The translations under genes were made by a program, and so were the position numbers. A stretch of DNA of 64,000 bases, from positions 3,224,001 to 3,288,000 of the forward strand of contig JAPWFG010000018.1 in the NCBI GenBank assembly GCA_028015205.1, read 5' to 3'. Of this stretch, positions 46,181-58,414 are shown piece by piece. The notes below the pieces were generated by a model. It had not been told where the DNA came from. It did not search any database and was given only the letters and a program-made list of their open reading frames with translations. How positions within the stretch are numbered: the first letter of the stretch is position 1; the number at the start of each line of letters is the position of its first letter. This DNA is from Mytilisepta virgata. Taxonomy: Eukaryota > Mollusca > Bivalvia > Mytilida > Mytilidae.

Positions 46181-47650
46181 CTATCTTTCCAATAAACGTA
46201 AAATAACGGCGGGAATTCCCACGCAAAAATTTAATCACCGGGAAGTGTTTAAAAATATGTACTGTTAATTCGGAAATTATTGTGATGTTTTTATTATTGC
46301 GAAAAATGCGGCAGCGTTGTAATCGCAATAATTTAAACTCGTATTTTCGAAAGTTTTATATGAATGAAGCGGGATTTTTCTCAATATTTCAAAAATTAAA
46401 ATCGCATTTTGGTAAAAAATGACAAAATCGCAATAATAAATGCACGCTATGATTTCTGAATTCACAGTATTTTTATCAGACGGATTAAACACGTCAAGAA
46501 TAGGGAAAAACAGGGGAAAACCAATTATCTATCAGTTTTTAGTTAAATTTGAGGCAGCGTGCTTTGATTTGGTCTCATTTTTAATTGGTTTGATTCGAAA
46601 TTGCACACAGTTCATATAAAATAATAGAATTTTTGTTATATGATAAGTATGTCATTGTGTATTTGCGAAGACCGTCAGGGCGAGTCAAATGACAAACCTG
46701 AGAAAGTCAGAGTCTGAAATAAAATTTCCAGTATTCCTTTTATCACCAATGTGTAGGTTTTGTTTTCAAGCACTGACATTTTAAGCAAATAGATTACTGT
46801 TTTAGCGGAAGTAATGCAGTAGTAAGTTGCGCGGTTTCTATAAGTGACGTTGGAAACATTTTATTGATCAAACCGACGAGAATGACATAGAAAGACGACG
46901 TTGATCTACAGCAACATGACGTCATCCTTAAAACAGACCTAATAATTTAATGACGTTATGATCATGTGATTCATTAACTTGACTCGGTTGAAGAAAGAAA
47001 AACGACGTCAAAGCATGGCAACTTGACGTGATTGTTGACACTGAAGCGATAATTCTACTCGGTATTTGACTTGTTATTGGTCCTCGGCCAGCTATATTGA
47101 CAATCGGCTCCACCTAAGGTCAATACATCAAGCAGCTGACCAATAAAAAGGCAAATACAGCAAGCGTCTGACCAATAACAAGGCCAATACAGAAACAATC
47201 ATGTATTAATAACGTAATATTGCATGGTTAATATTTTTGGCAAACAGGTGATTTTGCTTTTTGCACAGCATTCATAAAACCAAAATGTGTGACACGTGTG
47301 AATGTTTTGTAGTATACTTTTACCTCATCTAGGTAATATTTAACTATTAATTGTTTTGGACAAAAACATTTTAATTCCTTCGTTGTAAACAGCCCATGAC
47401 GACCAAATCGACAATTAATATCAGCATTTTAACTGTTTTGATCTTCCTTATTATCATTATATTTTTTTCAAGTTTAATTTATATAACATGCAGTTACAGA
47501 TTGTACTTATTCATTTCTGTATACTTTTGTGTTCTTCTAAGAGGGTTTGGTGTTTGGTGTTATCACTTTTTAGTTTTGGGCAACCTTTACTATGTTTCCT
47601 ATTCGGTATAAAAACAATATTAAAAACAATAGTTATGGCCATGTATCCAA
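46181..47650. other. intergenic stretch
   Basis: No gene recognised. An open frame at 47396-47611 starts with a hydrophobic stretch but lacks any domain, and a second frame overlaps it; not called. Confidence 0.4.
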
Positions 47651-47654
47651 GATC

Positions 47655-48540
47655 AGCTAAAGGGTGTCAGTCTGGCAAATGCCCAGCAAGAACTCTCTAT
47701 AAAACAAATATATCGGTTCTAGGTATATCATATGCTCACAAATGGACTTAATAGAAAAATGTAATACAAGTCACTCAAGCATGAAATTGAGGTCAGGTGA
47801 GTCATCTGGTGTTAGACTGGAATTTAGCCAAGCAGAACTATCTATAAACCAATCATAGTGGGTTTAGCTGTTATAGTTGGTGAGAAATATCCTTAATCTC
47901 GAGAATGTAACACAAATCACTCAAGCACGATATTGAGGTCATGATTGGTTAACGCATCTTTTACTGGCATTTAACAAACAGGGACTATCTATATACCAAA
48001 TGTTGAAGGTCTAGGTAATTCAGGTGCTGAGAAACAATTTAAGTTATTCAAGTATCATATCAGGTGACAGTCAAGTGTCAGACTGGCATGGACAAAACAC
48101 GAATTATCTATAGATTAAATATAACGGGTCTGGGTATTACAGTTCGTGGTCAAAGGCTTAACCTATAAATGTAACAGAAGTCATGCAAGCAGAAATGTTA
48201 TGTCACGGTAGATCGATAATTGTCACACTGGCAAGAACAAAACAAAAACTATGTGCAGATGAAATATAGTGGGTACAGATATTACAGTTTATGAGAAATC
48301 GTTTTAACCATAAAAGTTTATGCAAGCCACTCAAGCATTAAATTGAGTTCAAGGTCGGCAGACATGTGTCAGATCGGCATGTACCTATTACGAACTATAT
48401 CAACAATTATGGTGAGTCTGTGTATTACAGTTGCTGAGAAATGGATTTAACCACGAAAATGAGACGCAAGTTACTGAAGCATGAAATTGAGGCAAAGGGT
48501 GCGAATCAGGTCTCAGACTAAGATGCAGCTACGCAGAAAC
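47655..48540 (+). repeat. degenerate tandem array, ~110-160-bp monomers
   Basis: Six or so monomers anchored on 'agtcactcaagcatgaaat' (near 47769, 47929, 48040, 48182, 48316, 48471). Each is followed by a block like 'gtcagactggcat', 'aactatctatanacc' and 'gggtntnggtattacagtt'. Monomers are well diverged, so the array is old. Confidence 0.75.
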
Positions 48541-49551
48541 CAAATCTGTTTCAAGATCAAACAAATTGGCGCTCTATTTATTGCTAAAACGCTCTGTCGC
48601 GTTACATTTAAAAAAAAGTGGCCAACAGGTTCTAAGACGACCTTGAATCTTGTCAAGGATCCACTAGATTCAATTATGAGTTGAATATTTAAATGAATAC
48701 ACCATCTATTATATTAAAAGAAATTTGAAATTGAAACAAACAAAAATATTAAATAAGTACGAAATTTTCATTACTCGATGCACACGCAACTTTTTATAAT
48801 GAATAGGTAAAAAAATATTTAGAAAATTAGATGTAGAAGAACATAATGAAACTATATTCAAAATGTGAACAAGTGATTAGAATTTTTTTTTTTAATTTAA
48901 AATTAATGAACCATTTTTTTAATGAATCTTATCGATTACAAACAATGCTTCTGGAGGGACATACATGCACATGTGTTTTTTGTTGGTTTTTGTTATTTGT
49001 TAGGTATATATTTATCAAAATAATACCGTTCCTCTTTTATAGTCAATTCTTAATAGCTTATAATCTGATTATCAGGCATTATGTAAGCCGCTATGATAAC
49101 AACGTCGAACAAGTCAGATACATAACAATAATAACAAGAGAACGGAACCGGTAACAACCTATGCCGGATAGTTTTTCTGCAATTGTGGTCAGTTCACATG
49201 TTCTTGGCTGACGCCTCGGACATTGACCTGACTACTCGTGCAGAACAAGCTATCTGGCAACGGTTGTTAGCGGCTCATTCTTTTGTTACCTTTGTTCTGT
49301 ATCTAATACAGAAAACTTATTGAACATTGAATAAATCAAATATTTGACCTTCAAAGTCTTCTCCGCTACCACTGTACAGCTTGTTCTGTTTACAACTTTT
49401 TAAGGTACAAAATAAAACATTTTCCAAAACCTGTTAGGAAGTAAAAACCGGTTTCCCGTTTGGGTCTACTTGTTTCATTTTAACGAAGTGTCTTGAAATG
49501 TAAGTAGTTGTTACACACTCCACGTGTTTTCTTTGTTGCCATAATTTATTA
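48541..49551. other. intergenic stretch
   Basis: No gene, repeat or RNA recognised; AT-rich with a GC-richer segment around 49140-49260. Confidence 0.4.
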
Positions 49552-49907
49552 CATATACAATTATGACAAGCCGTTTTACTATTTATTCGAACTTTAAGAT
49601 ATCTAATAAACTTTATAAGATATCTCATATAGTTCATAAGATATCTTATATACTTTATAAGATATCTTGTAAATTACATAAAATATCTTATAAAGTTTAT
49701 AAGATATTTTATAAACTCTATAAGATATCTTCTAAAGTTTAAAAGATATCTTATAAACTTAATAAGATATCTTATGTACTTTATGAGATATATAGAAGAT
49801 ATCTTATCAAGTGTATAAGATATCTTATAATGTTTATGAAATATCTTATATATTATTTGAGATATCTTGAAGTTAGAATAAATAGTAAAACGGCTTGCCA
49901 TATACAA
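49552..49907. mobile_element. TIR element filled with 21-bp palindromic monomers
   Basis: A perfect 22-bp inverted pair lies at 49567-49588 and 49876-49897 (inner end ctatttattc, outer end caagccg). A 9-bp direct repeat catatacaa (49552-49560 and 49899-49907) flanks it, consistent with a target-site duplication. Between the TIRs (49595-49866) lie about 13 monomers of the form AAGATATCTTATAAACTTTAT, nearly all exactly 21 bp, each centred on the palindrome AAGATATCTT; one monomer (near 49763) is longer. No transposase. A 9-bp duplication would fit Mutator-like elements, but the family is not identified. Confidence 0.8.
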
Positions 49908-49992
49908 CGGTTAAAGTTTTGAATTCATTTACCTTTTTGATAAATTTACCTTTGTTACCATTTATATTGTGTATTGTTATTTTTATTTACAG

Positions 49993-50173
49993 TCAGGTTA
50001 ATGTTATAAAATTTAAAACATTTTTATTATCTATTTCTAAAAAAAATGAAAACGGTGATAACAAGGAAAATTCAGTGGTAAATGATGAGCACACGCTAAC
50101 CATTACTGTGCCGGGAAGTGTAAATAAGATTGTTATATTGAAAAATGGAAAGCTAATTTCAATGGAGATTTAA
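49993..50173 (+). CDS. candidate terminal exon, unidentified protein
   Basis: Acceptor gttatttttatttacag is followed by an open reading (one base, then codons from CAG at 49994) to TAA at 50171-50173, about 59 residues. The later part (ENSVVNDEHTLTITVPGSVN then KIVILKNGKLISMEI) looks like ordinary soluble protein rather than translated AT-rich DNA. No matching upstream exon was found. The same frame is open through the acceptor, so a small gene starting at 49895 is an alternative, but that start lies inside the TIR element. Confidence 0.25.
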
Positions 50174-51690
50174 CTAAATATTTTAATAATTCATATATGA
50201 TTATACATTTTTTGTTAGGACTATTAAATTATCCGTTTACGAATTAGTTTATTGTGTATGATTATTCTCTTTATTTCTTCCCTTGTGCAAAGGACAACTA
50301 CTGGTATTAAAAATGCCTTACGGCATTTGTCACTAATTATATTTCCCAATGTGTAAAACAGCTGTTGAACAATAGAAAGATCTCCTACTAAGACCATGAT
50401 GAACTTAGGTCTTCACAGTTCAGACGTGCAAAATCTTACAATTTTATTGGATCTTGTAACGTGAATTAGACATAGGTAATTTTTTAAATTTAGAATTAAG
50501 ACCAATGCCTTTTCGCTGCACAAATACAATGACCGTTTAAAATAAAATAATTGGTTGTATTTCATACGTCATGTACGTACAATACAGTATAAGTTATAAT
50601 GACTGATTAAATTGTAAAATTATTAATATCACTGTGTATCCACGTACAACTGATATTGCCGATTGTGTAATTGGGGCTTGTGTACCGGAAATTGGGATAG
50701 CCGAAGCGATAAACAAACGGACAGCAAGGTACTTTTTTCATTTTTGTCTATTCATTTTGAAATAAATTATCCCTTACAACTTCATCGACATTTTACCAAG
50801 TATTCATAGATCTTCCACAGCTAGGTAAAATGTGAATATTGGTAATGTATTCTGTATTATACATGAAATTTGGAACAGTTTGTCAACAATAGCGTGAAAC
50901 ATCTCACACAAAAACCATGTAAAATGTTAAACTATGTATTTTACTTTAGCAAAATCAGTGGAGTAATGGTCTGATAGATAAGGAACATTTTAGTCAATAG
51001 TTTTCAATTGTCTTTATAGTTGGGAAAATATGTACAACTTGTGTACCGTTGATTGTGATTGTATCGTGTTAATGTATACCGTATAGTGATAGGGAAGTGT
51101 ACGGTGTTTTGATTAGACAAAAATCGAAAATATACAGAAAAAAAATGTTTGCCTATGCATCAGAAAGAACAATTAGTTTAGTTTTACGGTAATTACGACA
51201 CAGCCCATCCTTAGTTCGTTTATACATTTTTTTTATGATATGGACTTTTTAATTAAATTATTCAATTACCCGCTATGCTTAAAAAAAGAATGACCCAGTA
51301 ATTTGTATTAATTTCTGTGACCCATATACTCGTTATAAATTCTAAATCTAGAAGTTTACGGCATACGCTCAAAATATTTTAAACGTAAATGCACTACCAG
51401 CTGTCATTTGTCATTTGATATTGACTTCCGTTTCAATTTTTAGTGAGTTCGTAAAACTTTCTTTAATATATACATTTCCCAGAAGGTATAATACCTAGAC
51501 CATCAATACTTGTTATACAGTTCCACCACGATGTAAAGTATGTAATCTCTATGACGAGATAGCATTGAATCCTTTAAAGAGGAGATATATCAGATTTTTC
51601 GTTTAGGAGAGTGACAGTTTCCGACACGCAGGTAAGAAAGCCTTAGCTAGTTTTACAGTTTAAACGAGCATATTCTGACCGGGCTATCTA
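50174..51690. other. intergenic stretch
   Basis: Contains one copy (about 50465-50560) of a dispersed repeat whose other copy is at 53197-53320; otherwise nothing recognised. Confidence 0.4.
50465..50560 (+). repeat. dispersed repeat, copy 1
   Basis: aattagacataggtaatttt, then tcgctgcacaaatacaatga and ccgtttaaaat. The matching sequence at 53197 has an extra ~30 bp before the ctgcacaaatacagtga block. Confidence 0.65.
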
Positions 51691-51749
51691 AATTATGCAC
51701 CGTCAACTCTATTTGTCAAGTCTAGCAAGCGCTCAACTTGTTGGTAATC

Positions 51750-52030
51750 ATACTCTATTGGTTTTTATAGTGTGTTGTATACACCAGAGTGTCAGGAAAG
51801 ATAAGGGGGGGGGGGGGTTGGGTACCCATACATCAGGGTTAACCCCACCACTATTTAGTGTCTGTACCAAGTCAGGCTATCCGGACTCTCTTGTGTGTTC
51901 ATGTTTGTGTTTTGTACTCTTTTATGTTGTTCTTTTGTACAGCGTTTTGTCAGCTTTGAATGATTGGTATGTTATAGTTGACCTTTCCTGCTATCCATGT
52001 TGTTGTTTATTGCCAATATCATATGACCTT
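51750..52030 (+). repeat. dispersed mussel-type repeat with the ggttaacccca..gtaccaagtcagg core
   Basis: Includes tagtgtgttgtatacaccag, a poly-G run (51806-51818), gttaaccccaccac and ctgtaccaagtcaggctat, followed by T/G-rich sequence. The core is shared with 19838-19990. The 120-codon open frame 51695-52057 lies over it and is not a gene. Confidence 0.55.
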
Positions 52031-54555
52031 TCACCTTCACATCATTTGCATAGTTAAGTGACTTCATGAAATTTGATAGTAGTTTTCGTGATAGCGTCCG
52101 TATCCCATAAAGTATCAAAATAAGACCTCCAATGTTATGTATGCAGATGGGCTATTTAGAGAGCTTGTCGTTCAGTGGTAGTTCTGTTCTTTGTTGAAGG
52201 CTAAACGATGCCCTTTTTTGTCACTTTTCACATCAGCTGCTTTGCTGGTTTTTGTCCTAGTTTGCATTTATCCCACTTTCGTTCATTCCCGTTGTTTATT
52301 CAAATATCAAATAAATAGAAATACACTGGTGGTTTTTACAAACATTCGAACACATGAAATGGACGAAACTTATATAGAAATGAGAGCAGTTTACGGAAAA
52401 AAGGTACGTTGATGAATCTTAACGAATACAGCCCCAACTGTGGAGTGAATCTATATACGATACAGTTATATAAAATCAAATCATAAACGATTGTAGGAAT
52501 TTGAAGGTATTTACGAATATCTTACTTTTAGTAATGATCAATGTGTAGTACATACCCTTAGTATATTGCTGCAACAACCCAGATGTACAACGAACATCAA
52601 TATACTGTACATAAGGCTATTTCAAAGAAGACCCTTTTTGGTTCATTGAAATTGAAAGAATATTTCCAGACTAGAGCTATTTATGAAAAAAATTAAAAGA
52701 TTTTAAATATTTTGTAGCCTTTTAACACATAAATTTTAGCACTCTCTCAAAATTTAAGGAATGGTTCTTGCTGGTCAGTGACCTCTATGTTGAAATTCAT
52801 TCGTTACACAAGTCTTAATCAGAATATATGTAATTATATATACGAAGTGGATGTATACTGGAAACTATCAGCATGTTAAAATATATGACGGAAAACAATA
52901 TGTAAAAGGGAAATCTTTACAAACATCTTGTTGAATCTCTTCTTTACTCGCCTCGACTTTCCAAAATCGCGGTACACGAACCACAGTTTACTGTACACCT
53001 TCGGCAATATCCGTTGTACAGGGATACAAGGTGAATATTAATAAGTGATTTCAATCTCTTAACTAGATCCATGTTCAGGTATATTTTTATAGGTGTGACG
53101 ATGAAAATTACTTTTTACATTACTTTTCCGTATGAAGCACTCATGGGCAGTAGTATCTAGATTTCTAGTTTCCTATTCCCATTTTTTTTCAGTGAACAAA
53201 ACATAGGTAATTTTAAATTTAGAAATAATACCTATACATCATTTGTTGCGAGACTACATTGATTTGTGTGCCTTGTCGCTGCACAAATACAGTGACGATT
53301 TAAAATTGAATATATGCATGTATTTCATAATTACAAGTTAGAATTTAAATATCCCTATCCCTGTATACATGTACATTGCTACACGATTAAGGTAAGAAGT
53401 TTAACCACAAAATCTGCAGTATATTTACCAGCTATCTATTTTGTTTTCATTTTTATGTTGTAATTAATGTATATTGAGAGTTTGAAACGGTCCATGGTTT
53501 GGTCTAACACTGGTATATGACAATTACCCTGACCTCAAAATGTATGGGTGTTTGGAATAACAGAATATTATTAATAAATTTACCTGAATAATTTTGGATA
53601 CCGGCTTATTCGATCGCGTCATAATATACCTTTTAATCTTACCTATGCCAGCTACGTGTACTAGTATGATAATACATATAATAGCACCATTTCGTACTAT
53701 TGAAACTATTCAAAATAAACATGCCAACTACAATACATATATCAGTGTACATGCACATTAGCCATATCATATTATACACTGACCAATGTTACAATAAGTT
53801 ATAGAGTGGATCGTGAGGGGAATTATTCGGACGTAACCAGAATAATTTTGAGTCTGCCGGTGAACAAAAATTTAATCATAGAGTAACATTAAAATCTTTA
53901 TAGATTTTGCTGACATAAGAGAAAAAAGTATGATTATTCTCTCTTCTTTTTTCCCCGTATGCCGTTGGGAACTTTTGTAGTGAGTGGAATTCGAGGAAGA
54001 TCAAGGCGCAGGATGTTCTCATATCGAACTATTGTCGGCATGTTCATGTCCGATAACTCTGCATTAATTCTAATATGAGGCAGGCGTTACCTAATGAGCT
54101 CCCGACTTTTTCTTTTTTTAAGAAGGGTATAATCTTCCGCTTCTGTTCCGTTTCCCTTGTTCCTTTTCTTTATGTTCCGTCTCGTCCTGTTCCGTCTTTT
54201 TGTAATATCGTCTTTGCGTAAGACCGGAAATTAGGCTCAACTTCCGATTGAAGAAAAAGAAATTGTCAGTAAACTAACACAAATTGACCGTTCTATCATA
54301 ATAGCTCCGTTCGGGAGCGTAATACCTGCATCTACTCTCGTTCTAATAGAATTCGCAATCGATTTTTATTGTCATACTAAAACTTTTCTTTGAAATATGA
54401 AGCCACACTTCACATTGATATATGATCAATAAAATGAATATGACACGAATAAATAATATGAAATGTATTATCATATAGAAATGTGGCATTAGTACATCTA
54501 GCTTTTTTTATATTTTTTACCAGCAAGAAATGCAAATTAATTTTGGGTATTTCTT
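52031..54555. other. intergenic stretch
   Basis: Holds the second copy of the dispersed repeat (53197-53320). A short open reading at 52359-52403, before a gtacgt donor, is too small to call. Confidence 0.4.
53197..53320 (+). repeat. dispersed repeat, copy 2
   Basis: aaaacataggtaattttaaa, then tcgctgcacaaatacagtga and cgatttaaaat; same orientation as the copy at 50465. Confidence 0.65.
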
Positions 54556-54556
54556 A

Positions 54557-54710
54557 CACGCGTTCAAAGTGAAGACTGGAAAATCTTGAACGATTATTTA
54601 AAATTCGGATCTTTCCCGATTGGAGCGCAACGAAACGATGGAAAAGGCGCTGAATTTTAATAACGGGTTAAAGATATTCCAGTTCTTCACTTTTGAACGA
54701 GTATAAGTAC
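54557..54710. repeat. fold-back with ~33-bp arms
   Basis: cgttcaaagtgaagactgga..aatcttg (left) is complementary to the right arm tatt ccagttcttcacttttgaacg around 54676-54702, with small indels. The loop is GC-richer (cccgattggagcgcaacg). Confidence 0.7.
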
Positions 54711-55187
54711 ATATTTCTCCCGTGAATACTTGATTTTAAAGTTTCCTGTACCTAGGTAAATTCAATGGAGGCAGTCGACGAAGTTATATAACGTTACTCC
54801 CAATTGGTCAAAAGGTATGTGCATTTGTGAACGGCGCGATTTGATTGCATGGTCTAAAAGCAATGGTAGATGAGGAATCGTGCAGTGGAGATGGGGTCGC
54901 GCGAACCGATCTTCAGCGGGTCATCTAACACTGAAAATGGCAATTTACGCAAGAATTAAAAAAGAATATGCCTCATATCCAGAGCAGTGAAAGATTTATT
55001 ATTGCATTTGATTTTAAGAACATTTTGTTTTATTTTTAACACATTAAAGTTCTAGTTAATGTTTAATTTGAAAATGTTTTATTCATGTTAAATGATTTGA
55101 CATTCAATTTAGGAACATTTTATTTAATATATTCTTTGCATACTAAATTCGGTCGATAATTGAATAATTTACATTAGTAAAAGAAAC

Positions 55188-55260
55188 CAGAGGCTCCCAG
55201 GAGCATGTATTGCTCACCTGGTATTTCCATTTGTTCATTCTAAAGGACCTTGAGAATTCC
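55188..55260 (+). repeat. partial head of the 38.9-kb tandem-array family
   Basis: agaggctcccaggagcatgt then attgctcacctgg, matching agaggctcctaggggcctgt and acacacctgg at 38862-38893. Confidence 0.65.
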
Positions 55261-55319
55261 ATGTTTGAGTTCAATCCATTAATTGATTTTCAAGAAGACA
55301 CCGTCTGCATGTAATTCAC

Positions 55320-56010
55320 ATAGGGTCCAATGTTAAACTAAGTCTTCCGCTATCGACACCAAAGTAACAACATTTTTAAGGAGCTACTTAGTTCAATTTA
55401 GCCAAATAAGATTGTGCGTCATAAGAGGAATTTGATTTTTATTATAATGCTACTGTTTTTAAAGAAACAATACAATTTCTTACTTGTCGTGTGTTTATTT
55501 ATACTTCCATTAATTGTTGATAGAAATTTAGTTGATAGATTTGCTGCGATATCCAAAAAAAAAAGCGTCTCTGCGTCTTACCGTAGATCTTTTTCCATGA
55601 GAAAATCAATTTCACTGTGAACAAACACAATTTAGCTTTTCAACCAATTTTAGGTTCATAATTAGTCAAATTAACCCATATCAGAGTGTGCGATATAAGA
55701 CAAAATTGAATTTTGTTATAACAACAGTAGTTTTGAAAGTAAAAATACAAGTTTCAAACTTGACATATGTTTATTTTATACATTTACGAAGTTTTGACAT
55801 AAATATTGTTTATAATATTTCATACGGTATCTTAAAAGAAGGTTTCTCTGCGACTTCATGGACTTACGGTAATACTAGTTAGATAAAAAAATTTAGTTTC
55901 ACAGTGGAAAAAAACATAATTTAGCTTTTCAAACATTTTAAGGATGATTCCTAATTAAATTTAGCCATGCCAGGGGTATAGACTGTACGACACAAGATTA
56001 AAGATATGTT
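55320..56010 (+). repeat. degenerate tandem repeat, ~270-280-bp units
   Basis: Three successive units anchored on 'aatttagccaaataagattgtgcg', 'aaattaacccatatcagagtgtgcg' and 'aaatttagccatgccaggg..tgtacg' (55395, 55667, 55957). Each is followed by a stretch like 'ttttattataatgctactgtttt'. Open frames within follow the units. Confidence 0.65.
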
Positions 56011-56369
56011 GGTTTTACCTGAAGTGTTTTTTACAGTCAAAATATATGTTTCAGAATTGACTTTAAGTTATAGAATAGAGAATGGAAACGGGGAATATAT
56101 AAAATTGACAACAAACCGGCCAAAGATTAGAAAACAGCCCAAGGCCACAACAACGCATCGAGAAATCCCAAGGGCCCCTAAACAATACTGGTTACTAGTC
56201 CTTGAAATGGGCGGCACACTTAACTCCGAAACATGCAAATAAACCAACATTAAAAAACACACACAAGGTTAACAAAGGCCAAATGTTCCTGACTTGGGAC
56301 AGCCTGAAAAATCTGCCGGGGTTACATATGTTTTGTGAGATCTGAACCCTCTCCCTCTCAGATAACACA

Positions 56370-57200
56370 ATGATGTTTTAGAACGTTTTTAAAACGTGTT
56401 CACTACTGTTGTAAAAATATAGCCGAAACATATGAAATAAATATTAAAGTGTATGGCGCATTAAACAGCAGTTTAATGTTTTTTAAACCTTTTTTTTTCC
56501 AAAATATGTCTAAAACATCGCCCCAATATCTTTTATAATGATCTGAAAATATGTAATCAATATCAGAAAAATATTGTCTAGAATATCATTTAAGGAAAAC
56601 TATTTTAGAAATATTTGAAAAAACATTTTGAAAACATTCATACTACATTTTGATAACATTTTTGTATTTCACCACACCATTTTAATGTTTATAGGATATC
56701 AAAATGTGAATGCTTTTATATATCATTTAGACTTGTGTCTTAAGTTCTCAATAAACATCTTAAGAACATTTTCTAGAAAGTATAAATAAGATGTTATAAA
56801 GAAATGTTCTAAAAATATTGTTAAAATATTTTGATAAAATTGTTAGGACATTTTAAAAACATTTTCTGCACTTTAAAATATCAGTAAAATGTTCTTAGAA
56901 TATTTGTATGTCAATGTAATTTTGATATCATTTAAACATTTGTCATAAAAAGTTCAAAAAATTTAATAAATATCCTGCAAACATTTCTTCTTTCAGCATA
57001 TATTACCAAATGTTGTAAAATGTTCCCACACCATTCTGAAAATATTTTAATAATATTTTCATACTTCAAAAAATAAGTCCAATGTTTTTAATATCATAAA
57101 CATTATTAAGTAAATGTTGAAAAATATCCTCCTTACATCTTAAAATACCCTTTGATTTTGCAGCTGACCATTTGGACATTTCATATAAAATGTTCTACAA
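56370..57200. repeat. AT-rich repeat composed of 'aaaatatt/aacatttt' words
   Basis: About 830 bp dominated by degenerate words such as ttgataacatttt, aaaatattgt and agaacattt. A very similar composition recurs at 59850-60620, about 2.65 kb away. It reads like the two repetitive ends of one larger element, or two copies of the same low-complexity family. Confidence 0.6.
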
Positions 57201-58414
57201 TATTCCTGTCAGACTGTAGTGTTTATGTTATTCAGTAAGAATCTTTCCTATTTCCCAACTTTCTGCATAGGATTTTCTCTCATTGATGTACTCTCGGCTA
57301 TAAATGAAATGAAACGATACATTGTATTTTGATTGATCATTTATTTTTTTCTGTTCGTATTGAAATTCAAACAAATTTAACTTATCTGTATTTATAATTT
57401 AGTCTCATCAATATTTCATAAAAATAACAAGTTCATAATTTTATTCATCCTCCAGCAACTCCCGTCTTGTTAATTTCTTTTACTTCCTGTCTGATTGTGG
57501 AAAAATTAAATTGAAAACATTTAAAAATCAAAATTACAAATGTCTTACAGGTTTAGGATAAATTGTTATGACCTATGATCACAAAAATGTGAGATTAATC
57601 TATGTACATGTCTACATTGATAAGTAGGTAATACAAATTTAAAATTTATTATCAAACTGAAAACAATCTATAGGACAGGTCAAACAATTTCAGAGATGTC
57701 AGACTTTGACAGATGTAAGGATTTCGAAGCTGTATTGCTCAAATGGTTGGGGTTATATCTAATAAATTTCATTCTAAATGATGACTACTCCAGGATTGCT
57801 TTGATGAAGCTTCACGCAAGACAGCTTATTTCATGGCCTGGTTTTCGGCTAGCAAAAGTGTTCTGTCTTTATTATAATATTGTATCATTTAGACCCCAAC
57901 AATAAAGTTTTTTTTCCTTAAAATTTCTTCCGTGTGAAATAATTTCAAAAACTAAAACAAATTTTCTGACATAACATTTAAGATGGCATTTTTTCATATA
58001 TATTTAATAAATATTAAATTACCAAGTGCTATTCTTACAGCTATCAACCTCCTTTCTGTTGTTCTAAATTACCGATTTATTTCTTACCTTCTACTTGTTC
58101 ATGGTTGGTCTGAACAAGAAAATTTAAGTATTAAAATCATCCGCAGATATGATGACATATACGTTTTTATATGAATAAATAAGACCAAAAATACAATGTA
58201 TAGACACATGAGATATCTACATCCAGTTTTGTTTCAAAAACTTTGAACCATGTTGATTTTCAACATATACAAAATTGTTATTTGAAATGTAAATAATTGT
58301 AATATTCTCCAGAGATTTTCACCAAGCAAGAAAGTTTGTGGGTCACATAGCAGACGACCATCATACAATTTAGTCATTTAGATTCATTTTATTTTTTTAG
58401 GTCTATTTGTTATC
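57201..58414. other. stretch between the two AT-word regions
   Basis: Includes open frames 57696-57905 (SDFDRCKDFEAVLLKWLGLY...) and 57983-58174. The first looks more protein-like than most but has no recognised domain; neither is called. Confidence 0.35.

Noticed and set aside
47396..47751. Two overlapping frames with hydrophobic starts
   Set aside because: They overlap in different frames and run into the tandem array at 47655; composition explains the hydrophobicity.
49434..49907. Heptad-repeat peptide frames (RYLIKFI type) on the minus strand
   Set aside because: As genes they are explained by a 21-bp DNA repeat inside a TIR element; kept only as an observation about the element.
51695..52057. 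120-codon open frame
   Set aside because: It covers a dispersed repeat including a poly-G run, so the reading is not a gene.
52359..52403. Short reading MDETYIEMRAVYGKK before a gtacgt donor, with a YxxM motif
   Set aside because: Fifteen codons with no supporting neighbour exon; attractive only because of the receptor nearby, which is on the far side of several elements.
57696..57905. Open frame with protein-like sequence SDFDRCKDFEAVLLKWLGLY
   Set aside because: No family recognised and no splice or neighbour support; listed within the surrounding stretch only.
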